A stretch of DNA of 42,360 nt. It comes from an uncultured Eubacteriales bacterium. GTDB lineage: Bacteria; Bacillota; Clostridia; Christensenellales; Aristaeellaceae. The translations under genes were made by a program, and so were the position numbers. Positions 20,375-28,712 of this stretch are shown piece by piece; position 1 is the stretch's first letter, and each line of letters opens with the position of its first letter. The stretch is from the NCBI GenBank assembly GCA_902765395.1, contig CACWZP010000036.1:1-42360 (forward strand), in the 5' to 3' direction. A model generated the notes under the pieces. That model saw only the letters and a list, made by a program, of their open reading frames with translations. It made no database searches and was not told the origin of the DNA.

Positions 20375-21214
20375 TCAACGCCCCTGTCCCCGCTTCGCCA
20401 GCTGCCAGAAGGCCACGGCCCCGGCGGCGGCGACGTTGAGGGAGTCCACACCGTGGGCCATGGGGATGCGGGCGGTGAAATCGCAGGCGGCCACGGTCTG
20501 TCGCGCCAGGCCGTCGCCCTCGGTGCCCAGCACCAGGGCCAGCCGCTCCTGCCGCGCCAGCAAGGGATCGTCGATGGACACCGATTCGTCCGTCAGCGCC
20601 AGCGCGCAGGTGGAAAAGCCCAGCCCGCGCAGCCGCTCCAGCCCCCTTTCGGGCCAATCGGCCTTGCTTTGACCGATAAACGTCCAGGGCACCTGGAACA
20701 CCGTGCCCATGCTCACCCGCACCGCGCGGCGGTTCAGCGGATCGCAGGCGGTGGGCGTCAGCAGCACCGCGTCCATGCCCAGCGCCGCCGCCGAGCGGAA
20801 GATCGCGCCGATGTTGGTGGTGTCCACGATGCCCTCCAGCACCGCCACCCGCCGGGCGCCCTTCAGCACGTCCTCCACCGCGGGCAGGGGCCTGCGCCGC
20901 ATGGCGCACAGCACGCCCCGGGTCAGCGGATAGCCGGTGAGCGCCTGGAGCACGTCGGCGTCCGCGGTGTACACCGGCGCGTCCGGGCAGCGCTCGAGCA
21001 GCGCCGCCGCCTTGCCGGCCACGTGCCGCCGCTCCATCAAAAAGGAGACGGGCGCATATCCCGCGTCCAGGGCATAGCCGATCACCACCGGGCTCTCCGC
21101 GATGAATAAACCGTCTTCGGGATGAAGGCGGTTTTTCAGCTGCGCCTCGGTGAGGCGGACATAAGGGGTGAGCGCCTCGTCGGCGAGGCTTGTGATTTCA
21201 ATGACCTTGCTCAT
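20375..21214 (-). CDS. SpoU/TrmH-family RNA 2'-O-methyltransferase
   Basis: The 279-residue protein carries the SPOUT signature motifs: NIGAIFRSAAALGMDAVLL (motif 1), LALVLGTEGDGLARQ (motif 2) and IPMAHGVDSLNVAAAGAVAF (motif 3). The N-terminal 110 residues form a substrate-binding domain of the L30e-like type. It would methylate a ribose 2'-OH in rRNA or tRNA; which nucleotide cannot be told. The start MSKVIEITS at 21214 was preferred over an ATG 45 bp upstream because family members begin near this point. The ribosome binding site is weak. Confidence 0.92.
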   Translation of the reverse strand: MSKVIEITSLADEALTPYVRLTEAQLKNRLHPEDGLFIAESPVVIGYALDAGYAPVSFLMERRHVAGKAAALLERCPDAPVYTADADVLQALTGYPLTRGVLCAMRRRPLPAVEDVLKGARRVAVLEGIVDTTNIGAIFRSAAALGMDAVLLTPTACDPLNRRAVRVSMGTVFQVPWTFIGQSKADWPERGLERLRGLGFSTCALALTDESVSIDDPLLARQERLALVLGTEGDGLARQTVAACDFTARIPMAHGVDSLNVAAAGAVAFWQLAKRGQGR

Positions 21215-21255
21215 CGCTTTTATTCCATCTTTTTTTCGCTGTGCTTCATTGAAAC

Positions 21256-21352
21256 GCACAGATCCTTCGACTTCGCTGTCGCTCCGCTCAGGATGACGAG
21301 CGATGCGCTGTCATTCTGAGCGAAGGCGCAGCCGGAGTCGAAGAATCTGCGT
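21256..21352. repeat. Long inverted repeat after gltX
   Basis: CGCACAGATCCTTCGACTTC (from about 21255) and its partner GAGTCGAAGAATCTGCG form a long hairpin. The inner arms are CTCAGGATGAC and GTCATTCTGAG. The TCATTCTGAGCGAAG core resembles a repeat widely seen between bacterial genes. It may also act as the transcription stop for gltX. Confidence 0.65.
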
Positions 21353-21405
21353 GTGACGGTTTCCTCTTTGATGCTGTGCTGGTAACAACCTCTGCGTGTC
21401 GTCGA

Positions 21406-22908
21406 CTACAGCTTTTCGATCGCGGCCTTCAGCCTTCGCAGCGTCTCGTCCCTGCCCAGAAGGTAGGCGATCTCGAATGCGCCGCCGGGGGTGGACATCT
21501 GGCCGGAGATGGCGATGCGCAGCGGCCACAGGAACTGGCCGTTCTTCATGCCCAGGCCGGGGATGGCCTCCATCACGCGGTCGTGCAGCTCGGCCTCGGT
21601 CCAGGGCTCGATGCCCTCCAGCAGCGGCAGCGCGGCCTCCAGCGCCGCCTTTGCGCTCTCCAGGGTGGACTTCTGCTTCTTGTTCACGTAGAAGTCCGCG
21701 GGGAAATCCGGCTGCTCGGCCAGGAACTTTATCATCCCGGGCAGCTGGTTGAACACCTCGGTGCGCCCCTGCAGCAGCTCCGCCAGGCGCTTGAAGTCGA
21801 ACTTCTCAGGATCCAGCGCCCTGGCCATCCAGGGCGTGGCCAGCTCCAGGTACTTCTCCGGGTCCAGCTTGCGGATGTACTCGGCGTTGAACCAGTTCAG
21901 CTTCTGGATGTCGAACACCGACGGGGACTTGCTCAGGCCCTCCAGGTCGAAGACCTCCTCCAGCTCGGCGAGGGTGTAGAACTCCCGCTCGCCCCGGGGG
22001 CTCCAGCCCAGCAGCACCAGGTAGTTGATGACGGCCTCGGTGAGGTAGCCCTGGGAAAGCAGGTCCTCGAACGACGGGTCGCCCTTGCGCTTGGACATCT
22101 TGCGCTTGCTGGTCACGGGGTTGCCCGCCTCGTCCAGCACGGGCTTTCCGTCCTTGTCCAGCACCGGCGCGTCCACCATCACCGGGGTCAGGTGCACATA
22201 GGTGGGCGGCGTCCAGCCCAGGGCCTCGTAGAGCAGGTTGTACTTGGGGGCGCTGGACAGGTACTCGTTGCCGCGCATCACGTGGGTGATACCCATCAGG
22301 TGGTCGTCGATGACGTTGGCGAAGTTGTAGGTGGGCAGACCGTCGGCCTTGATGAGCACGTTGTCGTCCAGCGTGTCGCAGTCCACCTCCACGTGGCCGT
22401 AGATCACGTCGTCAAAGCCTGCCTTGCCCTCGGTGGGGATGTTCTGGCGGATGACATAGGGCACGCCGGCGTCCAGCTTCTGCCGGATCTCCTCCTTGGA
22501 GAGGCGCAGGCAGTGCTTGTCATACTTGAAGGTCTCGCCCTTCTTCTCCGCCGCCTCGCGGGCCTCGTCCAACCGCTCCTTGGTGCAGAAGCAGTAGTAG
22601 GCGTGGCCGGATTCGATGAGCTGCCTGGCATAGGGCATGTAGGTATCCTTGCGCTGGGACTGCACATAGGGGCCGCAGGGGCCGCCCACGTCCGGGCCCT
22701 CGTCGTGGGAGAGGCCGGCGGTCTTCATGCTCTTGTAGATGATGTCCACCGCGCCGGCGACCTCGCGCTCCTGGTCGGTATCCTCGATGCGCAGTATGAA
22801 CTTGCCCCCCGTGCGGCGGGCGTACAGATAGGTATACAGCGCGGTGCGCAGGTTGCCCAGGTGCATGTAGCCCGTGGGGCTGGGGGCGAAACGGGTGCGA
22901 ACTTGCAT
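21406..22908 (-). CDS. gltX: Glutamyl-tRNA synthetase
   Basis: The 500-residue class I synthetase charges tRNA-Glu with glutamate. The HIGH motif appears as HLGN (residues 16-19) within FAPSPTGYMHLGNLRTALYT, and the second motif as KMSKR (about residue 267). RIEDTDQEREV is the usual ATP/Glu-pocket segment. A CFC pair at about 105 with a later YDKHC suggests the zinc site known from some bacterial GluRS. About 20 extra residues (VLDKDGKPVLDEAGNPV) sit just before KMSKR. It is unclear whether it also charges tRNA-Gln for later amidation. An AGGAG site lies 11-12 nt before the ATG. Confidence 0.98.
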   Translation of the reverse strand: MQVRTRFAPSPTGYMHLGNLRTALYTYLYARRTGGKFILRIEDTDQEREVAGAVDIIYKSMKTAGLSHDEGPDVGGPCGPYVQSQRKDTYMPYARQLIESGHAYYCFCTKERLDEAREAAEKKGETFKYDKHCLRLSKEEIRQKLDAGVPYVIRQNIPTEGKAGFDDVIYGHVEVDCDTLDDNVLIKADGLPTYNFANVIDDHLMGITHVMRGNEYLSSAPKYNLLYEALGWTPPTYVHLTPVMVDAPVLDKDGKPVLDEAGNPVTSKRKMSKRKGDPSFEDLLSQGYLTEAVINYLVLLGWSPRGEREFYTLAELEEVFDLEGLSKSPSVFDIQKLNWFNAEYIRKLDPEKYLELATPWMARALDPEKFDFKRLAELLQGRTEVFNQLPGMIKFLAEQPDFPADFYVNKKQKSTLESAKAALEAALPLLEGIEPWTEAELHDRVMEAIPGLGMKNGQFLWPLRIAISGQMSTPGGAFEIAYLLGRDETLRRLKAAIEKL

Positions 22909-22946
22909 GGTGTGTTGTACTCCTTGTTGGTTGGATGTTCATTTGA

Positions 22947-23103
22947 ATGAGGAATGAGGAATCAGGAATTGGGAATGGCGGTTCAAATCCCCGCGGGATT
23001 TGTATATTATAATAGAAATCCGCCGAGCCTTTCCACATCAATGAAATCCGTCAGGACTTCTTCCACAATTCCTCATTCATCATTCCTAATTCCTAATTAA
23101 TCT
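22947..23103. repeat. Inverted heptamer repeats between galM and gltX
   Basis: The left arm (about 22948-22979) runs GAATGAG, GAATGAG, GAATCAG, GAATTGG. The right arm (about 23068-23100), read on the opposite strand, runs GAATTAG, GAATGAT, GAATGAG. The arms can pair and enclose about 90 bp with a TATAAT-like box for gltX. Confidence 0.75.
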
Positions 23104-24177
23104 TCATTCCTCCACGTCAAACGCGAAGATGGTGGTGAAGTCGTACTTCTCCCCGGCGTAGAGCACGGAGTCGATGAACTCGGGGTGGTTGATGGAATCG
23201 GGGGCGAACTGGGTCTCCAGGCAGAAGCCCTCCCTCTTGCCGTAGACGCGGCCGGAGGTGCCGGGGTTGATGCCCTGCAAGGCGTTGCCGCAGTACAGCT
23301 GCACGGCGGGCATGTCGGTGAACACGTCCATCACGCGGCCGGTGGCGGGATCGGTGACCTCGGCGGCGAAGCGGAAGCCGGCCTCGAAGTCGTTGATATT
23401 GAAGTTGTGGTCGATGCCGCCGCCGTAGCCCAGCTGCTCGTCCTCGCCGGTCTTTTCCAGGCTGTCGCCCACGCGGGTGGGTTTGCGCAGGTCAAAGGGC
23501 GTGCCGGTCACGTCGCGCTGCTCGCCGGTGGGGATGCAGTCGGCGTCCACCACGGTGAAGGTGTCGCAGTTCATCTCAAAGACGTGGTCCTCGATCTTCT
23601 TGCCGGAGGCCTCGCCGGAGAGGTTGAAGTAGGTGTGGTTGGTGAGGTTGCACAGGGTGTCCTTGTCACAGACGGCCTCGTAGCGGATGATCAGCTCGTT
23701 CTCGTCGGTGAAGGTGTAGGTCACCAGCACCTTCAGCGTGCCGGGATAGCCCTCCTCGCCGTCGGGGCTCGTGTACTTCAAAATCAGGCTGTCCTCGCAG
23801 ATGCCCTCGATGGGGGTCACGTCCCACAGCTTCTCGTTGAAGCCCACGTTGCCGCCGTGCAGGTGGGTGACGCCGCGCTCGTTTTTGGCAAGGTGCAGCT
23901 TTTCGCCGTTCAGCTCGCACTCGCCCTTGGCGATGCGGTTGCCCACGCGGCCGATCAGCGCGCCCAGGTAGCCGCAGGTGGGGCAGTAGCCCGCCACGTC
24001 GCTGTAGCCCAGGACCACGTTGTCGATGTTGCCGTTCTTGTCCGGCACGTTGATGGCCCGGACGATGCCGCCGTAGTTGGTGATCTCGACGGACGCGCCG
24101 GATGCGTTGGTCATGATGTACAGGTCCGCCTCCCGGCCGTCGGGAAGCCTGCCAAAGCTCTTCTTCACAATGCTCAT
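23104..24177 (-). CDS. galM: Aldose 1-epimerase (mutarotase)
   Basis: The 357-residue enzyme interconverts alpha and beta anomers of aldoses such as galactose. Family landmarks are present: NYGGIVRAINVPDKNG, GRVGNRIAKGEC, the catalytic-His region NLTNHTYFNLSG, and the C-terminal catalytic Glu in GFCLETQFAPDS. There is no signal peptide, so it is cytoplasmic. The start MSIVKKSFG at 24177 has AGGCGG 8 nt upstream; an ATG 36 bp further up lacks support. No other galactose genes are adjacent. Confidence 0.97.
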   Translation of the reverse strand: MSIVKKSFGRLPDGREADLYIMTNASGASVEITNYGGIVRAINVPDKNGNIDNVVLGYSDVAGYCPTCGYLGALIGRVGNRIAKGECELNGEKLHLAKNERGVTHLHGGNVGFNEKLWDVTPIEGICEDSLILKYTSPDGEEGYPGTLKVLVTYTFTDENELIIRYEAVCDKDTLCNLTNHTYFNLSGEASGKKIEDHVFEMNCDTFTVVDADCIPTGEQRDVTGTPFDLRKPTRVGDSLEKTGEDEQLGYGGGIDHNFNINDFEAGFRFAAEVTDPATGRVMDVFTDMPAVQLYCGNALQGINPGTSGRVYGKREGFCLETQFAPDSINHPEFIDSVLYAGEKYDFTTIFAFDVEE

Positions 24178-24289
24178 GCTGTTACCGCCTTTCCTGTAAG
24201 GCCCAAAGGCCATATTTCCATATTATATATAATACATCCTTTCAAGGGGAATTTCAAGGGAGATATTCCCCATGGGAACAAGTTTTTGC

Positions 24290-24960
24290 GGGAGGGGCGC
24301 AGGGCTCCCCCCAAAGCCTTCCCCTATGGGGGCCGCAGTGCCCGGAAAACAGTCCGGTGGACTGTTTTCAACGAGGCCGGGCCGGCAGGCCCCAGTGGCA
24401 CGGCAAAGCCGTGACGGATGAGGTCTCCTTGCCTTGACGATGAAAGTCTTCATACCCCGGCGGGCGGCGCAGCGCCGCCCCTGCAAGAGCATTTGCGCAA
24501 TCCCGACCCTCGCTGGTCCCCATCGCTGTGAATAAATCCGTTCCCCGGCTCCCTTCCCGAAGCAATTTCGAGGAGAGGACCCGAGGAACGGTTCTTTTTG
24601 GCGGCCTGCACGCAAAACCCGTAACTTCACGCCTCCGCACCCTGCGCGGAGGCTGCTCGTTCCCAAGGGTTTTGGTTGCAGGCCGCCGCGTGATTGGGGT
24701 GCAGCGAGGAGCGTGGCAGTCCTGTTTGGGTGCCCCACCGGCGCTTCGCGCCACCTCCCCACTGCGGTGGGGAGGCTTTTGGTTTGCGCATAATTATCTG
24801 TAGGGCGGCGCAGAGCCGCCCGCCCTGTGAGAGGGGTGCAGCGAGGAGTGTGGCAGTCCTGAAAGGGGTGCCCCACCGGCGCTTCGCGCCACCTCCCCAC
24901 TGCGGTGGGGAGGCCTTTGGTTTGCGCATAATTATCTGTAGGGGCGGCGCAGAGCCGCTC
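24290..24960. repeat. Mosaic intergenic repeat, copy 2 (tandem modules)
   Basis: This is 670 bp without a gene. It holds the CGGCGCAGCGCCGCC palindrome (24468), a hairpin unit bounded by GGCGGCCTGC (24600-24609) and GCAGGCCGCC (24678-24687) and preceded by GAGGAACGGTTCTTTTT, and two direct copies (about 24725-24825 and 24855-24960) of a module. The module reads GCCCCACCGGCGCTTCGCGC, CACCTCCCC-ACTGCGGTGG, then TTTGCGCATAATTATCTGTA. The same modules recur at 29690-30255, 37775-37980 and 39290-39895. Confidence 0.8.
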
Positions 24961-24964
24961 TTCT

Positions 24965-25909
24965 CTACTTCTCCTCTTTCTTCCCGAAATACATGCTGTG
25001 GATCTGCAGGAAGTTGCGGCCCTTGCGCAGGTAGGTCCTGCCCATGGCGGCGAAGGGATTGTCGTCGGCGCTCTCGCTGCCCCGGCGGCGCAGGGGCATG
25101 GGCTGGCCCCAGAAGCTGGGCACCTCGCAGTAGGTGATGTTCCCCTTCAAGGCCTCCTCCAGCAGGGCGATGACGTTCTCCATGCAGTCGTCGTCCAGCG
25201 GCGCGCCCAGGGCGCGGAAGTCGTGGTGGCCGTTCCAGATGCCGTCGTAGCGGTCGGACATGGCCTGGATGCGCTTCATGGCCTTCAGCGTGTCCTCCAG
25301 CGGCACCCCGCCCATCAGCAGCAGGTTGTAATTCAGCGCGTCGCCGGCGAACAGCATCCGCTTCGTCTCGTCCAGGAACACCACCTCGCCGGCGGTGTGG
25401 CCGGGGCACTCGTACACGGTGATGATCCGCCCGCCCAGGTCGAACTGCTGGCCGTCGTACAGATCGTGCACCACGGGCATGGGCAGGTCGTCCATCTCCC
25501 GCAGGTCCACGTCGATGTCATAGGGATAGAGGTTGAACAGGTTGAACGGCGCGCCAAGGCTGCCCTTCTGGCGCCGGGCGATGTGCTCGGTGTCGAAGCG
25601 GCGGCGCTCCAGCGACTCCGGCACTGGCATCCACTGGTCGGCGGGATGGGTCCAAACCTCCTCGAACTGGCGGGAGTTGCCGGTGTGGTCGATGTGGCCG
25701 TGGGAGTGCACCACGATCAGCGGCTTGTCCGTGATCATCTCCACCGCGCCGCGCAGATCGCCGATGCCCATGCCGGTGTCGATGAGCATGGCCTTCTCCT
25801 CGCCCTCCAGCAGATAGATGCTGGCCGCGTCAAATTCGTCGATCTCCCAGGTGCCCTTGTTGATCTGCACCATGGGATACAGCCGGGTCAGACAGCTTGT
25901 GTTCGCCAT
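24965..25909 (-). CDS. Metallo-beta-lactamase-fold hydrolase
   Basis: The 314-residue cytoplasmic protein has the metal-binding motif HSHGHIDH (about residue 79), a further His in ECPGHTAGEVVFL, the Asp in RMLFAGDAL, and a distal NGHHDF. These are the ligands of a dinuclear zinc site in MBL-fold hydrolases such as glyoxalase II, lactonases and phosphodiesterases. The substrate cannot be read from the sequence. The start at 25909 follows GGGAGG by 7 nt; an upstream extension of the frame lacks a ribosome binding site and reads as non-coding. It has its own promoter (25944-25973) and is divergent from the next gene. Confidence 0.93.
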   Translation of the reverse strand: MANTSCLTRLYPMVQINKGTWEIDEFDAASIYLLEGEEKAMLIDTGMGIGDLRGAVEMITDKPLIVVHSHGHIDHTGNSRQFEEVWTHPADQWMPVPESLERRRFDTEHIARRQKGSLGAPFNLFNLYPYDIDVDLREMDDLPMPVVHDLYDGQQFDLGGRIITVYECPGHTAGEVVFLDETKRMLFAGDALNYNLLLMGGVPLEDTLKAMKRIQAMSDRYDGIWNGHHDFRALGAPLDDDCMENVIALLEEALKGNITYCEVPSFWGQPMPLRRRGSESADDNPFAAMGRTYLRKGRNFLQIHSMYFGKKEEK

Positions 25910-25943
25910 GTTGAAACCTCCCGTATGCATAATGATTACCATG

Positions 25944-25973
25944 ATTATAGCATATTTGCGGCAAAAATGACAA
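25944..25973 (-). promoter_or_regulatory. Promoter for the MBL hydrolase
   Basis: On the minus strand TTGTCA (25973-25968) and TATAAT (25949-25944) are 18 bp apart, 35 bp upstream of the start. Confidence 0.7.
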
Positions 25974-26002
25974 TCGCAAAGAGCCCCGGGTTTCCCCCGC
26001 CC

Positions 26003-26031
26003 TTGACAGCCCCCGCCCCAAAAAGTATAAT
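26003..26031 (+). promoter_or_regulatory. Consensus promoter for the 203-aa membrane protein
   Basis: TTGACA (26003-26008) and TATAAT (26026-26031) are exactly 17 bp apart, 55 bp before the ATG at 26086. It is divergent from the MBL promoter 30 bp away. Confidence 0.85.
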
Positions 26032-26085
26032 GGGAATACACTGAAACGACCGCGCTGAGCGACATGCGCGGGGAAAGGACGCGCC

Positions 26086-26697
26086 ATGGCCAATCGAAAC
26101 ACCCGAACCAACACCAGCGGCTATGGCCGCCTGAAACAGCCCACGCCCCAGCGCTCCGTGCCGCCCCGGGCCATATTCGGCCTGGTGCTGACGGTGCTGC
26201 TGCCGCCGGTGGGGCTTCTGTACCTGTGGCACCAGGGCGTGTTCCGCTCCCGGGGACGGGTGCTGCTGACGGCGCTGGCCACGGTGGAGATGGCGCTGCT
26301 GGTGGTGTGGCTGACGCCCCATGCCGAGCTGACGCCCCGCGCCCCCGTGCCCGCCGCGCCGCCCCAGGTGACCGCCGCGCCGGAGGGCGAGACGCTGAAC
26401 GCGCTGTACAACATCGAGCAGCTGATCTACGAACAGCAGCTGGCCCAGGTGGAGGCCCAGGGCGGCAGCGCCCGGGACCTGCTCACCGAGGAGCAGAAGC
26501 TGGACCTGGTGAACCAGCAGAACGAGGAGATCTACGAGACGCCGGTCTACAGCGTCTACGGCGACGATGCCATCTACTACCACGCCACCAAGGTGTGCCG
26601 CACCCAGACCAACGGCCGGGAGCTGACCGTCCGCGACGCGCTGCGCTTGGGGCTGCAGCCCTGCCCGTACTGCAACCCGCCGACGATCACGGGATAA
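26086..26697 (+). CDS. Membrane protein with C-terminal Cys/His motif (unknown function)
   Basis: The 203-residue protein has a basic N-terminus and two adjacent hydrophobic segments (about residues 28-48 and 58-76, a likely hairpin). A Pro/Ala linker and a Glu/Gln-rich helical stretch (about 100-145) follow. The C-terminal domain has Cys and His in DAIYYHATKVCR and in LGLQPCPYCNPPTITG. The H-x4-C ... C-x2-C spacing looks like a small metal site; similar YH..xxC...PC..C endings occur on various secreted clostridial proteins. An AAGGACG-type site precedes the ATG. I do not recognise a named family. Confidence 0.75.
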   Translation: MANRNTRTNTSGYGRLKQPTPQRSVPPRAIFGLVLTVLLPPVGLLYLWHQGVFRSRGRVLLTALATVEMALLVVWLTPHAELTPRAPVPAAPPQVTAAPEGETLNALYNIEQLIYEQQLAQVEAQGGSARDLLTEEQKLDLVNQQNEEIYETPVYSVYGDDAIYYHATKVCRTQTNGRELTVRDALRLGLQPCPYCNPPTITG

Positions 26698-26827
26698 GAG
26701 TCTGTGGCAGGGGACCCGCTTCCCCCGCCGTACGCGCCGTCGCCCCCGATCCCCCCGCTCGAATCTTGACACGCCCTGGTAAAAATACCTAATTAAAGTC
26801 ATAATTATTACCTTGATTTAAGACACA

Positions 26828-26857
26828 AACCATCCTATCATATATGATAGGATGGTT
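26828..26857. repeat. Perfect 30-bp palindrome
   Basis: The left half, AACCATCCTATCATA, is followed by its exact reverse complement. It lies 131 bp after the membrane-protein stop and is followed by only CTATTC, so it is a poor terminator. It could be a regulator site or RNA hairpin in the leader of the next gene. Confidence 0.6.
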
Positions 26858-26906
26858 CTATTCAGGCAGACGCCCATTTGGCGTCGTCCCGAGAGCCGAA
26901 TCGGAA

Positions 26907-26947
26907 CCGCCCGGCGCTATAAATTTGCGCCTGCAAGGCGGTTTTTT
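26907..26947 (+). terminator. U-tailed hairpin directly before the zinc-ribbon gene
   Basis: CCGCC-c-GGCGC (26907-26917) pairs with GCGCC (26927-26931) and GGCGG (26937-26941), followed by TTTTTT (26942-26947). It is a good intrinsic terminator and ends 36 bp before the next start codon. It either ends the upstream transcript or acts as an attenuator of the downstream gene. Confidence 0.75.
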
Positions 26948-26982
26948 CATTACCAAAAGCCATTTCGCAAGGAGGCCGAGCC

Positions 26983-28590
26983 ATGTTTTGCTCCAAATGC
27001 GGCAAAACCCTGATGCCCCAAGACACTCAGTGCCCGCATTGCGGCACACCCGTTGGGGAGAGCCGTTTTGAGGGAACCCCCTATACCTCGGCGCAGGCCC
27101 ACATCCTGCCCAACACCCCCGCCGGGCAGGCGTCCGCGGCCTACACCCGCACCACCTACACCACCATGCCCAAGGAGCAGCAGCAGGAGGGCGCCGTGGA
27201 CAGCCGCACCTCCTACCGCCCGGTGTATGACGGCGCCTCCGCCCCGGAGGAGATCCGCAAGGATATGCGCGCGGTGATCGACGGCGCGGACGAGGAAAAG
27301 GCCGGCGAGGACGCCGACCAGCCCAAGGAGCCGCTGTCCGAGGGCGCGCTGAGCACGCTGAGCGCCGTGGACGAGGAGCTGACCATGGAGAGCATGGACA
27401 CCTCCGACCTGCAGGCCCGACCCATTGAGTCCACCGGCCGCGCGGGCATCAGCTCCGAGGTGGAGGACTACATGCAGAAGCTGGAGGCCACCCAGAGCCG
27501 CCGGGCCGCCCGCCGCCGCAAGGCCGTGGAGGACACCGAGGACAGCTACGCCACCCCCAGCGGCCCCGTCTATGACGACACCACGGGCGAAGTCAACCCC
27601 GACATCGACACCGAGCAGAGCGAGGTGTTCAACGACATCGACGAGGAAGAGTTCGACGAGATCCGCTATGGCCGCACCATCGGCCTGAAGGAGATCCTCC
27701 GCGTGGCGGGGATCATGGTGCTGGCCGCGGCGCTGATCGTGGGCGGCGTGCTCTGGTTCCGCCACATCCGCGGCGCCCAGAACGCCTCCAAGATCGAGGG
27801 CGTCACCCAGACGGTGTATGACAGCGGCCTGGAGCTGATCAAGGGCCGCACCGACGCCACCTATGTCAACGAAATGGTGAACATCTACCGCAACGACGGC
27901 ATCGTCGCCTTCACCGAGCGGGCCACGTCCGATTCCAGCGCCATCGACGCGCTGCTGCCCGAGGAACCCGCGGTGAACGATTCGCTGTTCGTGTCCGCGC
28001 TGCAGACCATCCAGGGCAACATCGGCAACGCCATCCTGATGGACGCCACCGAGGCGGACAACACCGCCGGCGATTCCGGCCAGGATTCCGCCGCCCGCTG
28101 GCAGATCGTCAACGACGAGATCGCCCAGATCGAGGCCGCCACCACCGCCCAGGAGCTGACCGCCGTGCTGAACGGCGAGCGCGTGGCCGTGGCCGCGTCC
28201 CCGACGCCCACGCCGGAGCCGCAGACCACCTACACCACCCTGTCCAAGGGCGACAAGAGCGACGAAGTGCTTGAGATGCAGAACCGGCTGTACATGCTGG
28301 GCTTCCTGCTGGACGACCGCGACGGCGCCTTCGGCAAGAACACCCAGACGGCCGTGAAGATGTTCCAGCAGGCCGCGGGCCTGGAAGTGACCGGCATCGC
28401 CGACAGCGCCACGCTGCAGCGGCTGTACGCCGACGACGCGCCGCGCACCGAGTATGCCCAGGCCACGCCCACCCCCGCCCCCGCGGCGGAGGAGCCGGCG
28501 GCCGAGGCCGAGGTCCAGGCTGAACCCGAGACCGAGGAAGTGGAAGTGGAGACCGAGGGCCATCCCGAGGAGCCGGATTCGGTGGTCTGA
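26983..28590 (+). CDS. Zinc-ribbon membrane protein with peptidoglycan-binding domain
   Basis: The 535-residue protein has an N-terminal zinc ribbon (CSKCGKTL, then CPHCGTPV) of the kind found in many single-span Firmicutes membrane proteins. A long acidic, low-complexity cytoplasmic part follows to about residue 235, then one membrane segment (ILRVAGIMVLAAALIVGGVL). The outer helical region leads to a PG_binding_1 domain (about residues 420-490: LSKGDKSDEVLEMQNRLYML and KNTQTAVKMFQQAAGLEVTG). A Glu-rich tail (VEVETEGHPEEPDSVV) ends it. It should anchor in the membrane and touch the cell wall. An AAGGAGG site lies 8 nt before the ATG. The biological role is unknown. Confidence 0.85.
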   Translation: MFCSKCGKTLMPQDTQCPHCGTPVGESRFEGTPYTSAQAHILPNTPAGQASAAYTRTTYTTMPKEQQQEGAVDSRTSYRPVYDGASAPEEIRKDMRAVIDGADEEKAGEDADQPKEPLSEGALSTLSAVDEELTMESMDTSDLQARPIESTGRAGISSEVEDYMQKLEATQSRRAARRRKAVEDTEDSYATPSGPVYDDTTGEVNPDIDTEQSEVFNDIDEEEFDEIRYGRTIGLKEILRVAGIMVLAAALIVGGVLWFRHIRGAQNASKIEGVTQTVYDSGLELIKGRTDATYVNEMVNIYRNDGIVAFTERATSDSSAIDALLPEEPAVNDSLFVSALQTIQGNIGNAILMDATEADNTAGDSGQDSAARWQIVNDEIAQIEAATTAQELTAVLNGERVAVAASPTPTPEPQTTYTTLSKGDKSDEVLEMQNRLYMLGFLLDDRDGAFGKNTQTAVKMFQQAAGLEVTGIADSATLQRLYADDAPRTEYAQATPTPAPAAEEPAAEAEVQAEPETEEVEVETEGHPEEPDSVV

Positions 28591-28609
28591 ACGACATATC
28601 ATTTTGTAA

Positions 28610-28692
28610 GGGAGTAGGCAGCAGGGAGTAGGGAATAGGAAATGCCTTGAAGCGCGGCCACTGTTCCAACTGCCTGCTCCCTGCTCCCTTCA
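28610..28692. repeat. Inverted heptamer repeats before the HAD gene
   Basis: The left arm (about 28610-28640) runs GGAGTAG, GCAGCAG, GGAGTAG, GGAATAG. The right arm (28671-28690), read on the opposite strand, runs GGAGCAG, GGAGCAG, GCAG. Arms AAGGGAGTAGGCAGCAGGGA and its partner differ at about three positions, so a strong hairpin can form 9 nt before the HAD ribosome binding site. Confidence 0.75.
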
Positions 28693-28712
28693 TTTTCAAG
28701 GAGCGTGGTTTG

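Noticed and set aside
24223-24900. Long frames through the spacer between galM and the MBL gene
   Set aside because: The predicted peptides are translations of the mosaic DNA repeats, with duplicated blocks such as GRWREAPVGHP, and have no start signals.
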